Positions 26,743-35,927 are shown, counted from the first letter of the stretch. The stretch is DNA of 50,945 bases from Chloroflexota bacterium (GCA_024277135.1 JAJRVV010000084.1:1-50945); one strand, 5' to 3'. Notes: generated by a model from the letters alone, not told the origin. Made by a program: numbers and translations.

Positions 26743-27930
26743 ATGCGTATTGGCTTTGTCACTGGCGAGTACCCGCCGATGGAAGGGGGGGTGGGCGCCT
26801 TTACCCAGGAGTTGGCGCGGGGGATGGCCGCCCTCGGTCACGAAATCCATATCATCACCAGCCGGGACGCCCGGCCGGCCGATTACCTCCGCCGGATTGC
26901 AACGGTTCGCAGCCCCATTGATATTGGTTTTGCTCAATTGCATCCTCACATCGGCCGCTGGCGCTGGCCGTCGCTGGCGGCAGTCGCCGACATCGTGCTG
27001 CGGCAGGAATTGGATGTGGTCAACATCCAGTACCAGGCAGCGGCGTATAACATGCGCAGTCCGGCCATCAATTTTCTGCCCTGGCGGCTGAAAGGATTGG
27101 CGAAGACGGCCGTCACCTTCCACGACCTCCGTACCCCCTACCTGTTCCCCAAAGCGGGCTGGCTGCGGCGGACGGCCGTCAACTTCATGGCGCGGCAGGC
27201 GCATGGCGTCATCGTCACCAACCGGGAAGATCATCAATTGTTAATTGCTAATTGCCAATTGTTAATTGTCAGAATTCCGATTGGTTCTAACATTCAGGCC
27301 CATGTGCGAGATGAGGCGGCGGTGACGGCCGTGCGTCAACAGTTAGGCTTGCGCTCGGATGATTGCTTGCTAGGCTACTTTGGCTTTCTCAACCAGAGCA
27401 AGGGGGCGGACACGCTGGTTGCGGCGTTGGCGCAATTGCCGCCGCGTTTTCATCTGCTGTTCATCGGCGGTCAGACGGGGGCCAGCGATAGCGACAACAA
27501 CCGGGCTTATCTGGCGGCGTTAAAAGCGCGAATAGCGGTGGCGGGGCTGGACGGCCGGGTGCATTGGACCGGGTTTGTCACGGATGAACAGGTTTCCCAT
27601 TTCTTGCACGCGGCTGATGTGATGGTGATGCCGTATCGGGATGGGGCGTCGCTGCGGCGGGGGACGTTGATGGCGGTGTTGGCGCACGGCCGTCCGCTTA
27701 TCGCCACCACGCCGGCCACATTCACGCCAGAACTGGCGCATAGCGAAAATAGCTGGTTGGTGTTGCCGGGGGATGCCTCCGGATTGTCGCAGGCCATCCA
27801 ACAGGTGGCGGCGGATGATCCACTGCGGCAAAAATTAGGGGCCGGGGCGGCGCAGACGGCGGGGTTGTTTGGTTGGCAGCAGATTGCGGGGGAGACGGCC
27901 GTGTTTTTTGAGAAACTGCTTGCCGCTTGA
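26743..27930 (+). CDS. Family 4 glycosyltransferase with an in-frame repeat insertion
   Basis: The 395-residue GT-B enzyme starts at MRIGFVTGEYPP (ATG 26743; the frame is open further up but only through repeat DNA) and has the GT4 signs: GGVGAFTQELARGMAALGHEIHI is the N-terminal loop, GYFGFLNQSKGADTLVAAL the start of the C-terminal domain (about 208-226), and a GxxE-like donor site in the ADVMVMPYRDGASLRRGTLM region (about 291-310). Residues about 165-176 (HQLLIANCQLLI) are translated from an AT-rich intergenic repeat at 27234-27271; the frame is preserved. It probably acts in surface polysaccharide synthesis. No ribosome binding site is obvious. Confidence 0.87.
   Translation: MRIGFVTGEYPPMEGGVGAFTQELARGMAALGHEIHIITSRDARPADYLRRIATVRSPIDIGFAQLHPHIGRWRWPSLAAVADIVLRQELDVVNIQYQAAAYNMRSPAINFLPWRLKGLAKTAVTFHDLRTPYLFPKAGWLRRTAVNFMARQAHGVIVTNREDHQLLIANCQLLIVRIPIGSNIQAHVRDEAAVTAVRQQLGLRSDDCLLGYFGFLNQSKGADTLVAALAQLPPRFHLLFIGGQTGASDSDNNRAYLAALKARIAVAGLDGRVHWTGFVTDEQVSHFLHAADVMVMPYRDGASLRRGTLMAVLAHGRPLIATTPATFTPELAHSENSWLVLPGDASGLSQAIQQVAADDPLRQKLGAGAAQTAGLFGWQQIAGETAVFFEKLLAA
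27234..27271. repeat. AT-rich repeat inserted in the GT4 coding sequence
   Basis: Tandem, palindromic CAATTGTTAATTG and GCTAATTGCCAATTG units differ sharply from the GC-rich surroundings. They add about 12 codons between the two lobes without a frame change. Confidence 0.75.
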
Positions 27931-27990
27931 TGTCTAACCGAACACACCGAGCTGCCTTTGGCTGTCTACTGGAAGTAATTGTTAGGTTGG

Positions 27991-28140
27991 GCATGGTTCA
28001 GAATCTGCATAATTTGCTTTACAATTTGGCGACTACGACGAATGAGGGAAGGAACGAACCTTCTCGACTGATTTAATTCGTTTGTTCCTAAATTCGTTAT
28101 ACTCATTTGTAAAGATGAAAAACAAATTTTTGAACCATGC
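27991..28140. repeat. 150 bp foldback element
   Basis: The ends are exact complements (GCATGGTTCA at 27991-28000 and TGAACCATGC at 28131-28140) and the similarity continues inward with gaps (TTTACAA against TTGTAAA, GGAACGAA against TTCC...). It is therefore a long imperfect hairpin with no gene. Confidence 0.7.
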
Positions 28141-28223
28141 CGAATCTTTCGAAGACGTGGAAAAGGGTTTTTAGAAATCTCAACTCTTCAATGCGATCCA
28201 ATTTAGTTTGAAGGGCTGCGTAA

Positions 28224-28325
28224 GTATCATCTCAATAAACGGGGGTAAGAGGAGTTCGCATCCTCAGATGCGAACGGGCGGGCATTTGAGGATGCCCACT
28301 CCTCCACGAAATATTGAGAAGATAC
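28224..28325. mobile_element. 102 bp MITE-like palindromic element, copy 2
   Basis: It is identical in length and nearly so in sequence to 1805-1906, with the same terminal inverted repeats. GCGTAA occurs on both sides (28218-28223 and again 3 bases after the right end), which may be a target duplication with extra bases or chance. Confidence 0.8.
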
Positions 28326-28595
28326 CCGCGTAAGCATAAATGGTGAAATAAGCGGAAACGATTGACAGGACAGAACCCGCTTGAATTTTTTCACGAAGAA
28401 AATCACCGACGGAGCCACGGCGGAGATTGTCGCGGATTCCAGAGGTTCGGAGCGGCAATTGTGTTTGAGCCATATGATTTGAAAGACTCCTGGAAATCTG
28501 GCAAATAAAAAGCAACTGATCAACATCGTCTTTATGTCGTGTGCTTGTACCGGGATTGGGGGAAGTTGGCGAGAGGTGAATCGGTTTGGGAAATT

Positions 28596-28625
28596 AAAAA
28601 AGGCCGCCGTTGGCGACCTTTTTTG
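28596..28625 (-). terminator. Rho-independent terminator of tRNA-Val
   Basis: On the minus strand, AAAAAAGGTCGCC, a short AAC loop, and GGCGGCCTTTTTT form a stem directly after the tRNA, followed by more T. The A-run and T-run on both sides make it potentially bidirectional. Confidence 0.9.
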
Positions 28626-28699
<74 letters not shown>

Positions 28700-28712
28700 G
28701 GCGCAGGCCAGA

Positions 28713-28740
28713 ATTATACCCATCTTCGGCTGATCGTCAA
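28713..28740 (-). promoter_or_regulatory. Sigma-70 promoter of tRNA-Val
   Basis: On the minus strand, TTGACG (28735-28740), 16 bases and TATAAT (28713-28718) lie 14 bases before the tRNA 5' end, which leaves a short leader. Confidence 0.85.
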
Positions 28741-28862
28741 TGAAAATGAGCCGCCGAACCACCGAATTACCAACGGCCGTCTCCCCCACCCATCCCACCG
28801 TCGCCGCCTCACCCAACCCCTGATATAATCTCCCTGTTAGCAGTCGAAAAAAGGATGGGATC

Positions 28863-30392
28863 ATGCTCGCCAAAGTCATGAGTTGTGCCATTGTTGGCCT
28901 CAATGCGGAAGTGGTAGAAGTGGAAGTAGACATTATTCGCGGCCAGCCCGCCTTCAACCTGGTGGGGCTGCCCGATGCGGCCGTGCGCGAAAGCCGGGAT
29001 CGGGTGCATTCCGCCATCAAAAATAGCGGTTTCCTGTTCCCCTCCAGCAAACGCATCACCGTCAACCTGGCCCCGGCCGATTTACGCAAAGAAGGCCCGG
29101 CGTATGATCTGCCCATCGCCGTGGGTGTGCTGGCCGCCTCGCAGCAGGTGTGGCCGGACAAAATGGCGGGCGGTTTGTTTATCGGCGAATTGTCCCTGGA
29201 CGGCACAGCGCGTCATACCAAAGGGATTTTACCCATGACGGCGCTGGCGCGGCAGTTAGGGTACGAGCGAGTGTTTGTGCCGGCGGTGGATGCGGAAGAA
29301 GCGGCGTTGGTGGCGGATGTGTCGGTGTTGCCGGTGGCGAATTTGGCGCAACTGGTGGGCCATCTGACCGGGTTGCAGTTGATTGAGCCGCTGTCGGTGG
29401 ATTTGGAAGAGGCGCTGAAGCAGGAACCGGTTTACGCCGCCGATTTTGCCGACATCATGGGGCAGGAGCATGTGAAGCGAGCCATGGAGGTAGCGGCCGC
29501 CGGCGGGCATAATGTGTTGATGAGCGGCCCGCCCGGCGCCGGCAAAACCTTGATCGCCAAGAGCTTGCCATCCATTTTGCCGCGCATGGGGTTGGACGAG
29601 GCGTTGGCGGTGACGAAAATTTACAGCGTGGCCGGGCTGCTGCCGCCGGAGACGCCGTTGGTGCGCACCCGGCCGTTTCGCGCCCCTCACCACACCATCA
29701 GCTATGCCGGTCTGGTCGGCGGCGGCGCCTGGCCCCGGCCCGGCGAAATCTCCCTGGCCCATCGCGGCGTTCTTTTTCTCGACGAGCTGCCAGAATTCGG
29801 CCAAAATCTGATCGAAGTGCTGCGCCAGCCATTGGAAGGGATGCCGCGCGAGGTGTCCATCTCCCGCGCCAGCGGCACGGTGACGTATCCGGCTAATTTT
29901 ATGTTTGTGGCGGCGCAAAACCCGTGCCCCTGCGGCTATTATGGCGACCCCACCCACGCCTGTTCTTGTTCCAACGCCATGATCACCCGCTATCAAAAGC
30001 GGATTTCCGGCCCGTTGATGGATCGGATTGATCTGCATGTGGATGTGCCGCGGGTGGATTTTGAAAAGCTGACGGCCGTCACCCGGGCCGAACCCTCTGC
30101 TCAAGTCCGGGAACGAGTGGAAAAGGCGCGCGCCCGGCAGCGCGAACGGTTTCGGGACAGCGAACTGGTGAGCAATGCCGACATGGGGCCAAGCGAGGTG
30201 CGGGAATTGTGCCGCCTGGACGAAACCGGCCACCGGCTGATGAAAAGCGCCATGGCCCAAATGAGTTTGAGCGCCCGCGCCTTTCACCGTATACTCAAAG
30301 TGGCCCGCACCATTGCTGACCTGGCCGGTGTGGACGACATTCAACTGGCGTATCTGGCGGAGGCGTTGCAGTATCGCCCTCGCCAAATCTGA
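28863..30392 (+). CDS. comM: YifB/ComM family Mg-chelatase-like AAA+ ATPase
   Basis: The 509-residue protein has the ComM layout: a Lon-protease-S16-like N-terminal domain (about 1-165), then an AAA+ magnesium-chelatase domain with Walker A GPPGAGKTLIAKS (about 221-233), Walker B VLFLDELPEF (about 302-311) and the conserved NPCPCGYYGD (about 356-365), and a C-terminal helical domain. ComM is a hexameric helicase that promotes branch migration during integration of transforming DNA. ATG 28863 is preceded by AAGGATGGG; TATAAT at 28824-28829 is a likely -10 box with a poor -35. The length is normal for the family. Confidence 0.93.
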   Translation: MLAKVMSCAIVGLNAEVVEVEVDIIRGQPAFNLVGLPDAAVRESRDRVHSAIKNSGFLFPSSKRITVNLAPADLRKEGPAYDLPIAVGVLAASQQVWPDKMAGGLFIGELSLDGTARHTKGILPMTALARQLGYERVFVPAVDAEEAALVADVSVLPVANLAQLVGHLTGLQLIEPLSVDLEEALKQEPVYAADFADIMGQEHVKRAMEVAAAGGHNVLMSGPPGAGKTLIAKSLPSILPRMGLDEALAVTKIYSVAGLLPPETPLVRTRPFRAPHHTISYAGLVGGGAWPRPGEISLAHRGVLFLDELPEFGQNLIEVLRQPLEGMPREVSISRASGTVTYPANFMFVAAQNPCPCGYYGDPTHACSCSNAMITRYQKRISGPLMDRIDLHVDVPRVDFEKLTAVTRAEPSAQVRERVEKARARQRERFRDSELVSNADMGPSEVRELCRLDETGHRLMKSAMAQMSLSARAFHRILKVARTIADLAGVDDIQLAYLAEALQYRPRQI

Positions 30393-30626
30393 ACCTAAAA
30401 CCTCCTTCGCTGCCCTGCGGACGATTTCGCTTTACTTGGTAGCGGCCCCTCTATTTCGGCGCTGTTGTATGAACTGGTGGAACGGGCCGTCTCGCCGCTG
30501 GTTGTCCCGTCGTTTTGCCCCCAAATTCACCCAAGCGTAACCTTGCCCAGAAACCGGGTTATGTTTATAGTACATGGCAGTCCGCAGTGGTAATTGCAAA
30601 CAAAAAAGTGGCAAAAGGATGAACGA

Positions 30627-31721
30627 GTGGCACAAGACAAGGCGCGATATACTGAAGCAATGAAGCGTGGGCTGGTGTTTAACCAGCAGCAAAGATGGAA
30701 AGAATCGCTGGGCGCTTTTCGGGCAGCCATTGGCGAATTTCCCAAAGATGCTCAGGCGTATGCCGGATTGGGTGATGCTTGCTTTGGCCTGAAGATGGTG
30801 GATAAAGCGCTCGATTGCTTTAAGCTGGCGGCGCGTTATTCAGGCGGCAATGTGGAGTATTTACGCCGCGTGGCTGACATTCAGGAACGGATGGGGCGGC
30901 TCAGCGATGCCGGGCGCACCTACATGGCTGTGGGCGAAGTGTATTTGCGCCGCCGCCAGTTGGATGACGCCGTCAGCTATTGGCAATTGGCCACCCGGTT
31001 GGAGCCGGGGCTGTTGGGCACGCACAAACGGCTGGCGATGGTGTTTCAGCGGCAGAACAAAACGCGGGAAGCGGTGCGGGAATATTTGGCAATCGCCCGC
31101 ATTTTGCAGCAGCGGGGGGCCAACAACAAGGCCGTCCAGATGGCAAAGGCGGCGATGCGGCTGGACCCGGACAACCCCGATGTGTTGCAGGCGATTGAAC
31201 TGATTCGACACGGCGCAGAAGCGTTTGATGTGAAGCCTGAGCCGGAGGTTGCGGCAACGGCCGTCGCCGAACCGGATGAAGATGATGTGTCCGGCATGGT
31301 GCGGCAGATGGCTTCCGCCTTTGAAGCGGAACGGAAGCAGAAAATCAAACAAAAGAAAAGGGCGGATGATCCTGTTTCTGTCGCCCGGCGGCGGGCGCAA
31401 GACGCTCTGGCTGAAGAAATTTTCCGCGAGGAAGAGGATGATGAAACGGTGGGGCCGGGCGAGTTGAGCAAGCTGGAACGGGATGCGTTGATCGGCCAGG
31501 CCATGGATTTTGAGTCGCGGGGGCAGGTGGATGACGCCATTGGCTGTTATGAGAAAGCGATCCATGGCGGGTTGAAATTGCCGGCGGTCCATTTTATGTT
31601 GGGATTGCTCTATCTCAACAAAAAGAATTTGGCCCAGGCGCGGACTGCTTTTGAGCGGGCGGTTCTGGATGGGGCTTATATACCTGCGATTAAGATGGCG
31701 GTGTCTAGCCAGTTGAAGTGA
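30627..31721 (+). CDS. Tetratricopeptide-repeat protein
   Basis: The 364-residue protein has about five TPR units between residues 10 and 190, then a charged, Lys/Glu-rich linker (about 210-280) and a last pair of TPRs at about 290-350 (MDFESRGQVDDAIGCYEKAI). It is predicted to be cytoplasmic and to bind partner proteins. GTG 30627 is preferred over the upstream TTG because AAAAGGA lies 7 bases before it. It precedes the convergent terminator at 31724-31779. Partners are unknown. Confidence 0.85.
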   Translation: MAQDKARYTEAMKRGLVFNQQQRWKESLGAFRAAIGEFPKDAQAYAGLGDACFGLKMVDKALDCFKLAARYSGGNVEYLRRVADIQERMGRLSDAGRTYMAVGEVYLRRRQLDDAVSYWQLATRLEPGLLGTHKRLAMVFQRQNKTREAVREYLAIARILQQRGANNKAVQMAKAAMRLDPDNPDVLQAIELIRHGAEAFDVKPEPEVAATAVAEPDEDDVSGMVRQMASAFEAERKQKIKQKKRADDPVSVARRRAQDALAEEIFREEEDDETVGPGELSKLERDALIGQAMDFESRGQVDDAIGCYEKAIHGGLKLPAVHFMLGLLYLNKKNLAQARTAFERAVLDGAYIPAIKMAVSSQLK

Positions 31722-31723
31722 TA

Positions 31724-31779
31724 GTAGCCGCGGTATCCTTACCGCGCAGGCGTAATCGCGGTAAGGATACCGCGGCTAC
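31724..31779. terminator. Perfect 23 bp inverted repeat between convergent genes
   Basis: Two 23 base arms (31724-31746 and 31757-31779), starting GTAGCCGCGGTATCC, flank a 10 base loop. The element sits between the TPR gene and the DUF89 gene, which converge, and its last four bases include the DUF89 stop codon region. It has no T-run, so it is either a factor-aided terminator or a REP-like element. Confidence 0.8.
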
Positions 31780-32996
31780 AGATGGACAAATTGAATGAGA
31801 CCCCAACGGCCGTCAATCAGCCAGTTGGGGTCTTTTTGATCGAGTTGGGCGATCTGGACGGCCGTCAATCCGGCAGTGATTTCTGATTTGAGCGCGCGCA
31901 GCGCCAATAGCGGGGCCGGGAAATAAGCCGCGATGTCGGCAAAAGGGGTAGTGTGTGGCCAATGCCGGTCGCCCAGCCAGCGGCGGTAATTGGCGTCTCC
32001 TTTGCTGATGACGAGGTGGGCGTCAGCCAAGTCGTGCCGCAAATCATGCGGCATTTCCCAGCCGGGTAAGGGAGATGTCCAGTAGGGATGCTGCCGAATT
32101 TGGAGACGGCCGTTTACCAGATGTTGGCGCAAGCGGTTTCCCAGTTGGCGCGCGGCCGGATCAGCATCGGCGTCCAAAAAAGCCAGCGTCAATCCCACAT
32201 CGGCGGGGATGACATCGGAGACGAAGGTAGGGTGCAGTTTGGCGCGCAGGCGGATGACGGCCGTTTTGCCGGCAGTCAGCAGATAATCGGCCAGACACAG
32301 ATCAGCCACAAACTCAAACCCGGCATTGTCCAGGATGATGTCCAGGCGGGGATAGGCGGCAGCGGCTAGATGGGCTAGGACGGCCGGGCGGTCATCCGCC
32401 AGAATGAACGCATCCCGATCCGTTTCAGCGGCGCGCGCCGGTTGACCGGATTGGTCAGCGGGCCACAGGCTCAAATCCGCCTGGTTGCCCCACAAATCCA
32501 CCGCCAGCAGTTCGTGGAAGAGTGCGTCCTGCCAGCCCTGCCGCCGCCACGCTTCCAGGTTAGCCGCCAGGCTGCGGATGGCGGAGCGGGAGGCGGCCAG
32601 CCCTTGTTGTTTCTGGTACGCATACGGGTCTACGCCGCTCAATTCCCCCGCGCCGAAGTAGCCGGTGATGGCCAGAATGCGGCGGTAGAAGTAAGTTTCG
32701 GCAAAGAACCAGGGGACGGTGAGCCAGTTATCCTCGGCATGGACGGCCGTCCACCGGTTCCAATCGGCGATGTCGGGTGCATTGGGGTCAGAGATGGGAT
32801 GGATACGGCCGCGCGGAATGTCGGCGATGAAGGCTTGTAACTCGCTGACCACATCTGGCGGAAACGAATTTTCGGCCAACACCCGCTGGGCGATGTGCGG
32901 CAGACGGACGGCGACGGAGTGATGGGTAAACGCGCCTATTTCCGCGCCGCGCAAAGGGGCTGGAATCGGCTGTTTGGGTTGATGAAGTTTGGGCAT
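31776..32996 (-). CDS. DUF89/ARMT1-like metal-dependent phosphatase
   Basis: The 406-residue protein matches the ARMT1 branch of DUF89: DNAGFEFVADL (about 226-236), the aspartate-rich active site surroundings and KGDANYRRWLGDRHW (about 344-358). Relatives are metal-dependent damage-control phosphatases acting on sugar phosphates such as fructose 1-phosphate, and the human relative was also reported to methylate carboxylates. It is the last gene of the minus-strand signalling block, 8 bases after the hybrid kinase gene, so it may be co-transcribed with it. A bacterial ARMT1-like protein in this setting is unusual; its role is unknown. Confidence 0.85.
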   Translation of the reverse strand: MPKLHQPKQPIPAPLRGAEIGAFTHHSVAVRLPHIAQRVLAENSFPPDVVSELQAFIADIPRGRIHPISDPNAPDIADWNRWTAVHAEDNWLTVPWFFAETYFYRRILAITGYFGAGELSGVDPYAYQKQQGLAASRSAIRSLAANLEAWRRQGWQDALFHELLAVDLWGNQADLSLWPADQSGQPARAAETDRDAFILADDRPAVLAHLAAAAYPRLDIILDNAGFEFVADLCLADYLLTAGKTAVIRLRAKLHPTFVSDVIPADVGLTLAFLDADADPAARQLGNRLRQHLVNGRLQIRQHPYWTSPLPGWEMPHDLRHDLADAHLVISKGDANYRRWLGDRHWPHTTPFADIAAYFPAPLLALRALKSEITAGLTAVQIAQLDQKDPNWLIDGRWGLIQFVHL

Positions 32997-33004
32997 GGCG
33001 GGAA

Positions 33005-35107
33005 TTATACGCTGAGTTGGGCCATTCGCCTCAACTCCTGCCGCACCCGTTTAGCCAGCGCTGGCAGTTCAAATGGTTTAGTCAGGCAGGGGGCGCCGGT
33101 TTCGGCCAGGAAGTTTGTGGTATCCTGGTTGATGACATCGCCAGTGGTAAACATGAACCGGCGGGTCAGGTGGGGGCGAGAAGCTTCGATCTGCCGGTAG
33201 AACTCAATACCGCTCATGCCGGGCATGCGAATATCGCAAATGATGAGATCATAATCTTGTTCGTTGAGCCGGGACAAGGCAGCGTCGGCGTCGGCCAGGG
33301 CGTCTACCTGGTAACCTTCGCGTTTTATCGCTTCGGTCAAAATCTGGCGTAAACTTTCTTCATCATCCAGTATGAGGATGCGGCGGCTGAAATTAGATGT
33401 ATCTTCCGGCGGCAGGTCTATGAGCGGGCCGGTTTGTTGGCGCTGGGGTTCGGCGGTGATGAGGGGCAGTTCGATGTGGACGGCCGTCTCTTCCCCCGGC
33501 TCGCTTTCAATCCAGATGCGGCCGCCATGTTCGCTGATGATGCCGTGACACACGGATAATCCCAGCCCGGTTCCCTGGCCGGGCGCTTTGGTGGTGAAGA
33601 AGGGGTCGAAAACGCGCGGTAATATCTTTTTGGAGATGTGGGGGCCGTTGTTGGCAATCGTTACCCGGATTATTCTCTCTTTTGCGGCGCGCGGGCCGGG
33701 AAATTGGGGCAGGGTGCAGGCGCTGGAGATGATGAGACGCCGGTCAATATCTTCCTGGCTCATTGCCTGCAGCGCGTTGTTGATGATGTTGACGAATACC
33801 TGCTGCATTTGGTAAGAGTCGGCCGTCGTTTCAGGTAGATCGGCCGTGAGATGCGTTTCCCAATGGATGTTGTGGGTGCGCATGGTGTAGCTCATCAATG
33901 CTAATGTTTTCTCAATCACGTCGTTGATCTGAAGTTTTTCCCGTTTCATTGGCCGCTGCCGGGAAAAGTCGAGCAAGGATTGGACGACGTTGCCCGCTCT
34001 TTTGGCTTCGGCCACGATGATGTCGAGGTTTTCCTGGAGCGCAAGGTCGGTGAGTTTATGCTGGAGCAGTTGGGAGTAGAGGACGATGGTGGTCAGCGGG
34101 TTGTTGAGTTCGTGGGCGACGCCGGCGACGAGTTCGCCGACGGCGGCTAATTTCCCATTTTGGATGATCTGCGCCTGAGTCTCTTTGAGCAGGGCGATCT
34201 GTTTCTTTAGATTTTTATGCAGGCGCGCATTGGCGATGGCGATGGCGGCCTGGTCGGCTAGAACCTGGAGCAGCCGGAGATCGCTGCCGGTAAAAGCGGC
34301 GGGCTGGTTGTTTTCTGTGCTGAGGACGCCAATGACCCGCCCCTGCGCTATCATCGGCATACAAATGACCGGGTTAACGGGCTGGTAATCAATGCCATCA
34401 TACTCTTCGTAAGCGACGTAAGTTGGCTGCCCGTTATTGACTACGTTGATGGCCTGATGGCTGTTGCCGGAGAGGGGGTAGCTGAGGTCTTGCAGGGGGA
34501 TGAGCTTCTCTTTGAAGTAATATGGGTAGGCGAGTTTTTTGGCGGCGGCGTCCACTAATCCGCAGGTGGCGGAGCGGTATTTTAGATATTTGACGGCCGT
34601 CTCCAGTACGCGTTCAATGACGGCCGTTTCGTCTTGCATCAGGGTGAGTTCCTGCCCTAGTTTGTAGATGGCTGCCAGTTGTCTTTCTAACTGTTTCTCT
34701 GCCGAGATGTCATGGTGGGTTTCGATTACGCCCACGATGCGCCCCTGTTGGTCCTTCAGCGGCGCGGCCGTCAATTCTATATAAAAGAGTTCGCCATCGT
34801 CACTAAAATAGGTGTGTAGCGTCTGATTTTTCGTCCCTTTTTGCCAGACTTCCATCACCGGGCATGGGCAATCGGCGCGCTGCCCGCAAGGTTTATCCAC
34901 GCGCGCGTTAACTTCATAACAGTAACGCCCTATGACCTGTTCGCGGGTGCGGTTGATCTTGTGCAGCATCGAGTCGTTTATGGCGGCAATGCGGTAATCT
35001 CGATCAACGATCCAAACAGCATCTTGTATGGCGGCGAACAAAACCGAATAAACATCTGGCAGGTCGGCGGGATCAAATGTTTTTGGCTGGCTGCTCTTTT
35101 TTGACAT
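33005..35107 (-). CDS. Hybrid histidine kinase: PAS-GAF-HisKA-HATPase-REC
   Basis: The 700-residue protein has no membrane segment. In order: PAS (about 20-135, with a CGxxxDCPCP cysteine cluster), GAF (about 150-305), HisKA with the phosphorylated histidine in VAGVAHELNNPL (about 330-341), HATPase with TGLGLSVCHGIISEHGGRI (about 485-503) and a C-terminal receiver with DIRMPGMSG (Asp at about 620). It is a soluble sensor of a cytoplasmic signal (GAF ligand, redox through the cysteines, or partner binding). ATG 35107 is chosen after GGGGAATCGT; a longer frame from 35164 crosses repeat sequence. It lies 94 bases after the REC-DHp gene. Confidence 0.9.
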   Translation of the reverse strand: MSKKSSQPKTFDPADLPDVYSVLFAAIQDAVWIVDRDYRIAAINDSMLHKINRTREQVIGRYCYEVNARVDKPCGQRADCPCPVMEVWQKGTKNQTLHTYFSDDGELFYIELTAAPLKDQQGRIVGVIETHHDISAEKQLERQLAAIYKLGQELTLMQDETAVIERVLETAVKYLKYRSATCGLVDAAAKKLAYPYYFKEKLIPLQDLSYPLSGNSHQAINVVNNGQPTYVAYEEYDGIDYQPVNPVICMPMIAQGRVIGVLSTENNQPAAFTGSDLRLLQVLADQAAIAIANARLHKNLKKQIALLKETQAQIIQNGKLAAVGELVAGVAHELNNPLTTIVLYSQLLQHKLTDLALQENLDIIVAEAKRAGNVVQSLLDFSRQRPMKREKLQINDVIEKTLALMSYTMRTHNIHWETHLTADLPETTADSYQMQQVFVNIINNALQAMSQEDIDRRLIISSACTLPQFPGPRAAKERIIRVTIANNGPHISKKILPRVFDPFFTTKAPGQGTGLGLSVCHGIISEHGGRIWIESEPGEETAVHIELPLITAEPQRQQTGPLIDLPPEDTSNFSRRILILDDEESLRQILTEAIKREGYQVDALADADAALSRLNEQDYDLIICDIRMPGMSGIEFYRQIEASRPHLTRRFMFTTGDVINQDTTNFLAETGAPCLTKPFELPALAKRVRQELRRMAQLSV

Positions 35108-35172
35108 ACGATTCCCCAGTTGTTTTGTAATCGGGAGTCCAAGAAGACCTCCCATTACCTTCACGATTCAAC

Positions 35173-35205
35173 GAGACTGGAGACTGGTTAATTTCCAACC
35201 TCTAA
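35173..35205. repeat. GAGACTGGAGACTGG-type repeat
   Basis: The phrase GAGACTGGAGACTGGT recurs at 42142-42212. Here it lies between the REC-DHp stop and the hybrid kinase start. Confidence 0.75.
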
Positions 35206-35927
35206 GATGATAGTGACCAGGTCTGAAAATGGTCTAATTCCTTTTCTAGCGTTTGTTCGATGTTCAACATTTTCACTTCTTGATGATATGTATCTGGCTC
35301 GATGTCGGCGATCTGTTGCAAAATGTGTAAAACGGCTTCGATGTGGCAAGAGCTATTCTGGCTGTTTTGCAGAACAGATTTTATGCTTTCGTAGAATTGT
35401 TTGTCTCTGCTTTGAATGGATTCTTCTAGCAGCGTTAACCCGCCGTTGATGATCATCAGATGGTTGTTGATGTGGTGCGCCAGCGTGGTGACGGTTTGGC
35501 GCACTGTCTTGGCGGCGATGAGATTACGAGACAATAATTCTTTTTCACGGGCCAGCCGGGAAGCCATGAGGGCGCGGTTGATGGTTTCTCGGGCAATTTT
35601 GGGTGTAAAGGGCTTGTTGAGATAATCGCGCACGCCCAGCCGAAATGCCGTCACCGCCACTTTCTCGGAGCCGAATACGGTCATGAAAATAACGGGGGTG
35701 TCGTTGCCATCTGCGTGCAGCGCTTTCAACATTTCCAACCCGCTCATTTGAGGCATGTTGTTGTCGAGCATGATCAGATCAGGATTGTGCTTCGCTGTCA
35801 TTTCCAGCCCGTGACGGCCGTTGCCGGCATAGATGATGTTATATCCGATTGGCCTTAAAATAAGCTCGCCCAACAGTCGTTGAGTTTCTTGGCTGTCGTC
35901 TACTAGCAATATCGTTTCAGAAGGCAT
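35202..35927 (-). CDS. Receiver domain joined to a kinase dimerisation helix, no ATPase domain
   Basis: The 241-residue protein has a receiver at about 5-120 (LVDD, LIMLDNNMP with the phospho-acceptor, Lys in YLNKPF) and, after about 140, a DHp-like H-box TLAHHINNHLMIING followed by two helices to the end. The HATPase domain expected after an H-box is absent, so the protein cannot make phosphate from ATP and would pass phosphate or bind another kinase. ATG 35927 gives MPSETILLVDD; the frame continues upstream. It is encoded just before the complete hybrid kinase, which could be its partner. Confidence 0.85.
   Translation of the reverse strand: MPSETILLVDDSQETQRLLGELILRPIGYNIIYAGNGRHGLEMTAKHNPDLIMLDNNMPQMSGLEMLKALHADGNDTPVIFMTVFGSEKVAVTAFRLGVRDYLNKPFTPKIARETINRALMASRLAREKELLSRNLIAAKTVRQTVTTLAHHINNHLMIINGGLTLLEESIQSRDKQFYESIKSVLQNSQNSSCHIEAVLHILQQIADIEPDTYHQEVKMLNIEQTLEKELDHFQTWSLSS

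Larger units (their letters stand above)
27931..28625. other. Gene-free 0.7 kb region holding foldback elements
   Basis: No coding frame here shows family resemblance. The region contains the 150 bp foldback at 27991-28140, a MITE copy at 28224-28325, about 270 bases of unexplained sequence (28326-28595) and the tRNA-Val terminator. The part from 28326 to 28595 has low coding signal, and I see nothing recognisable in it. Confidence 0.7.

Noticed and set aside
29256-30386. A 376-codon minus-strand frame opposite the ComM gene
   Set aside because: Shadow frame with no recognisable motif; the plus strand has all ComM motifs.
30393-30626. A possible small gene between comM and the TPR gene
   Set aside because: Its frame overlaps comM and lacks a ribosome binding site; I see no gene there.
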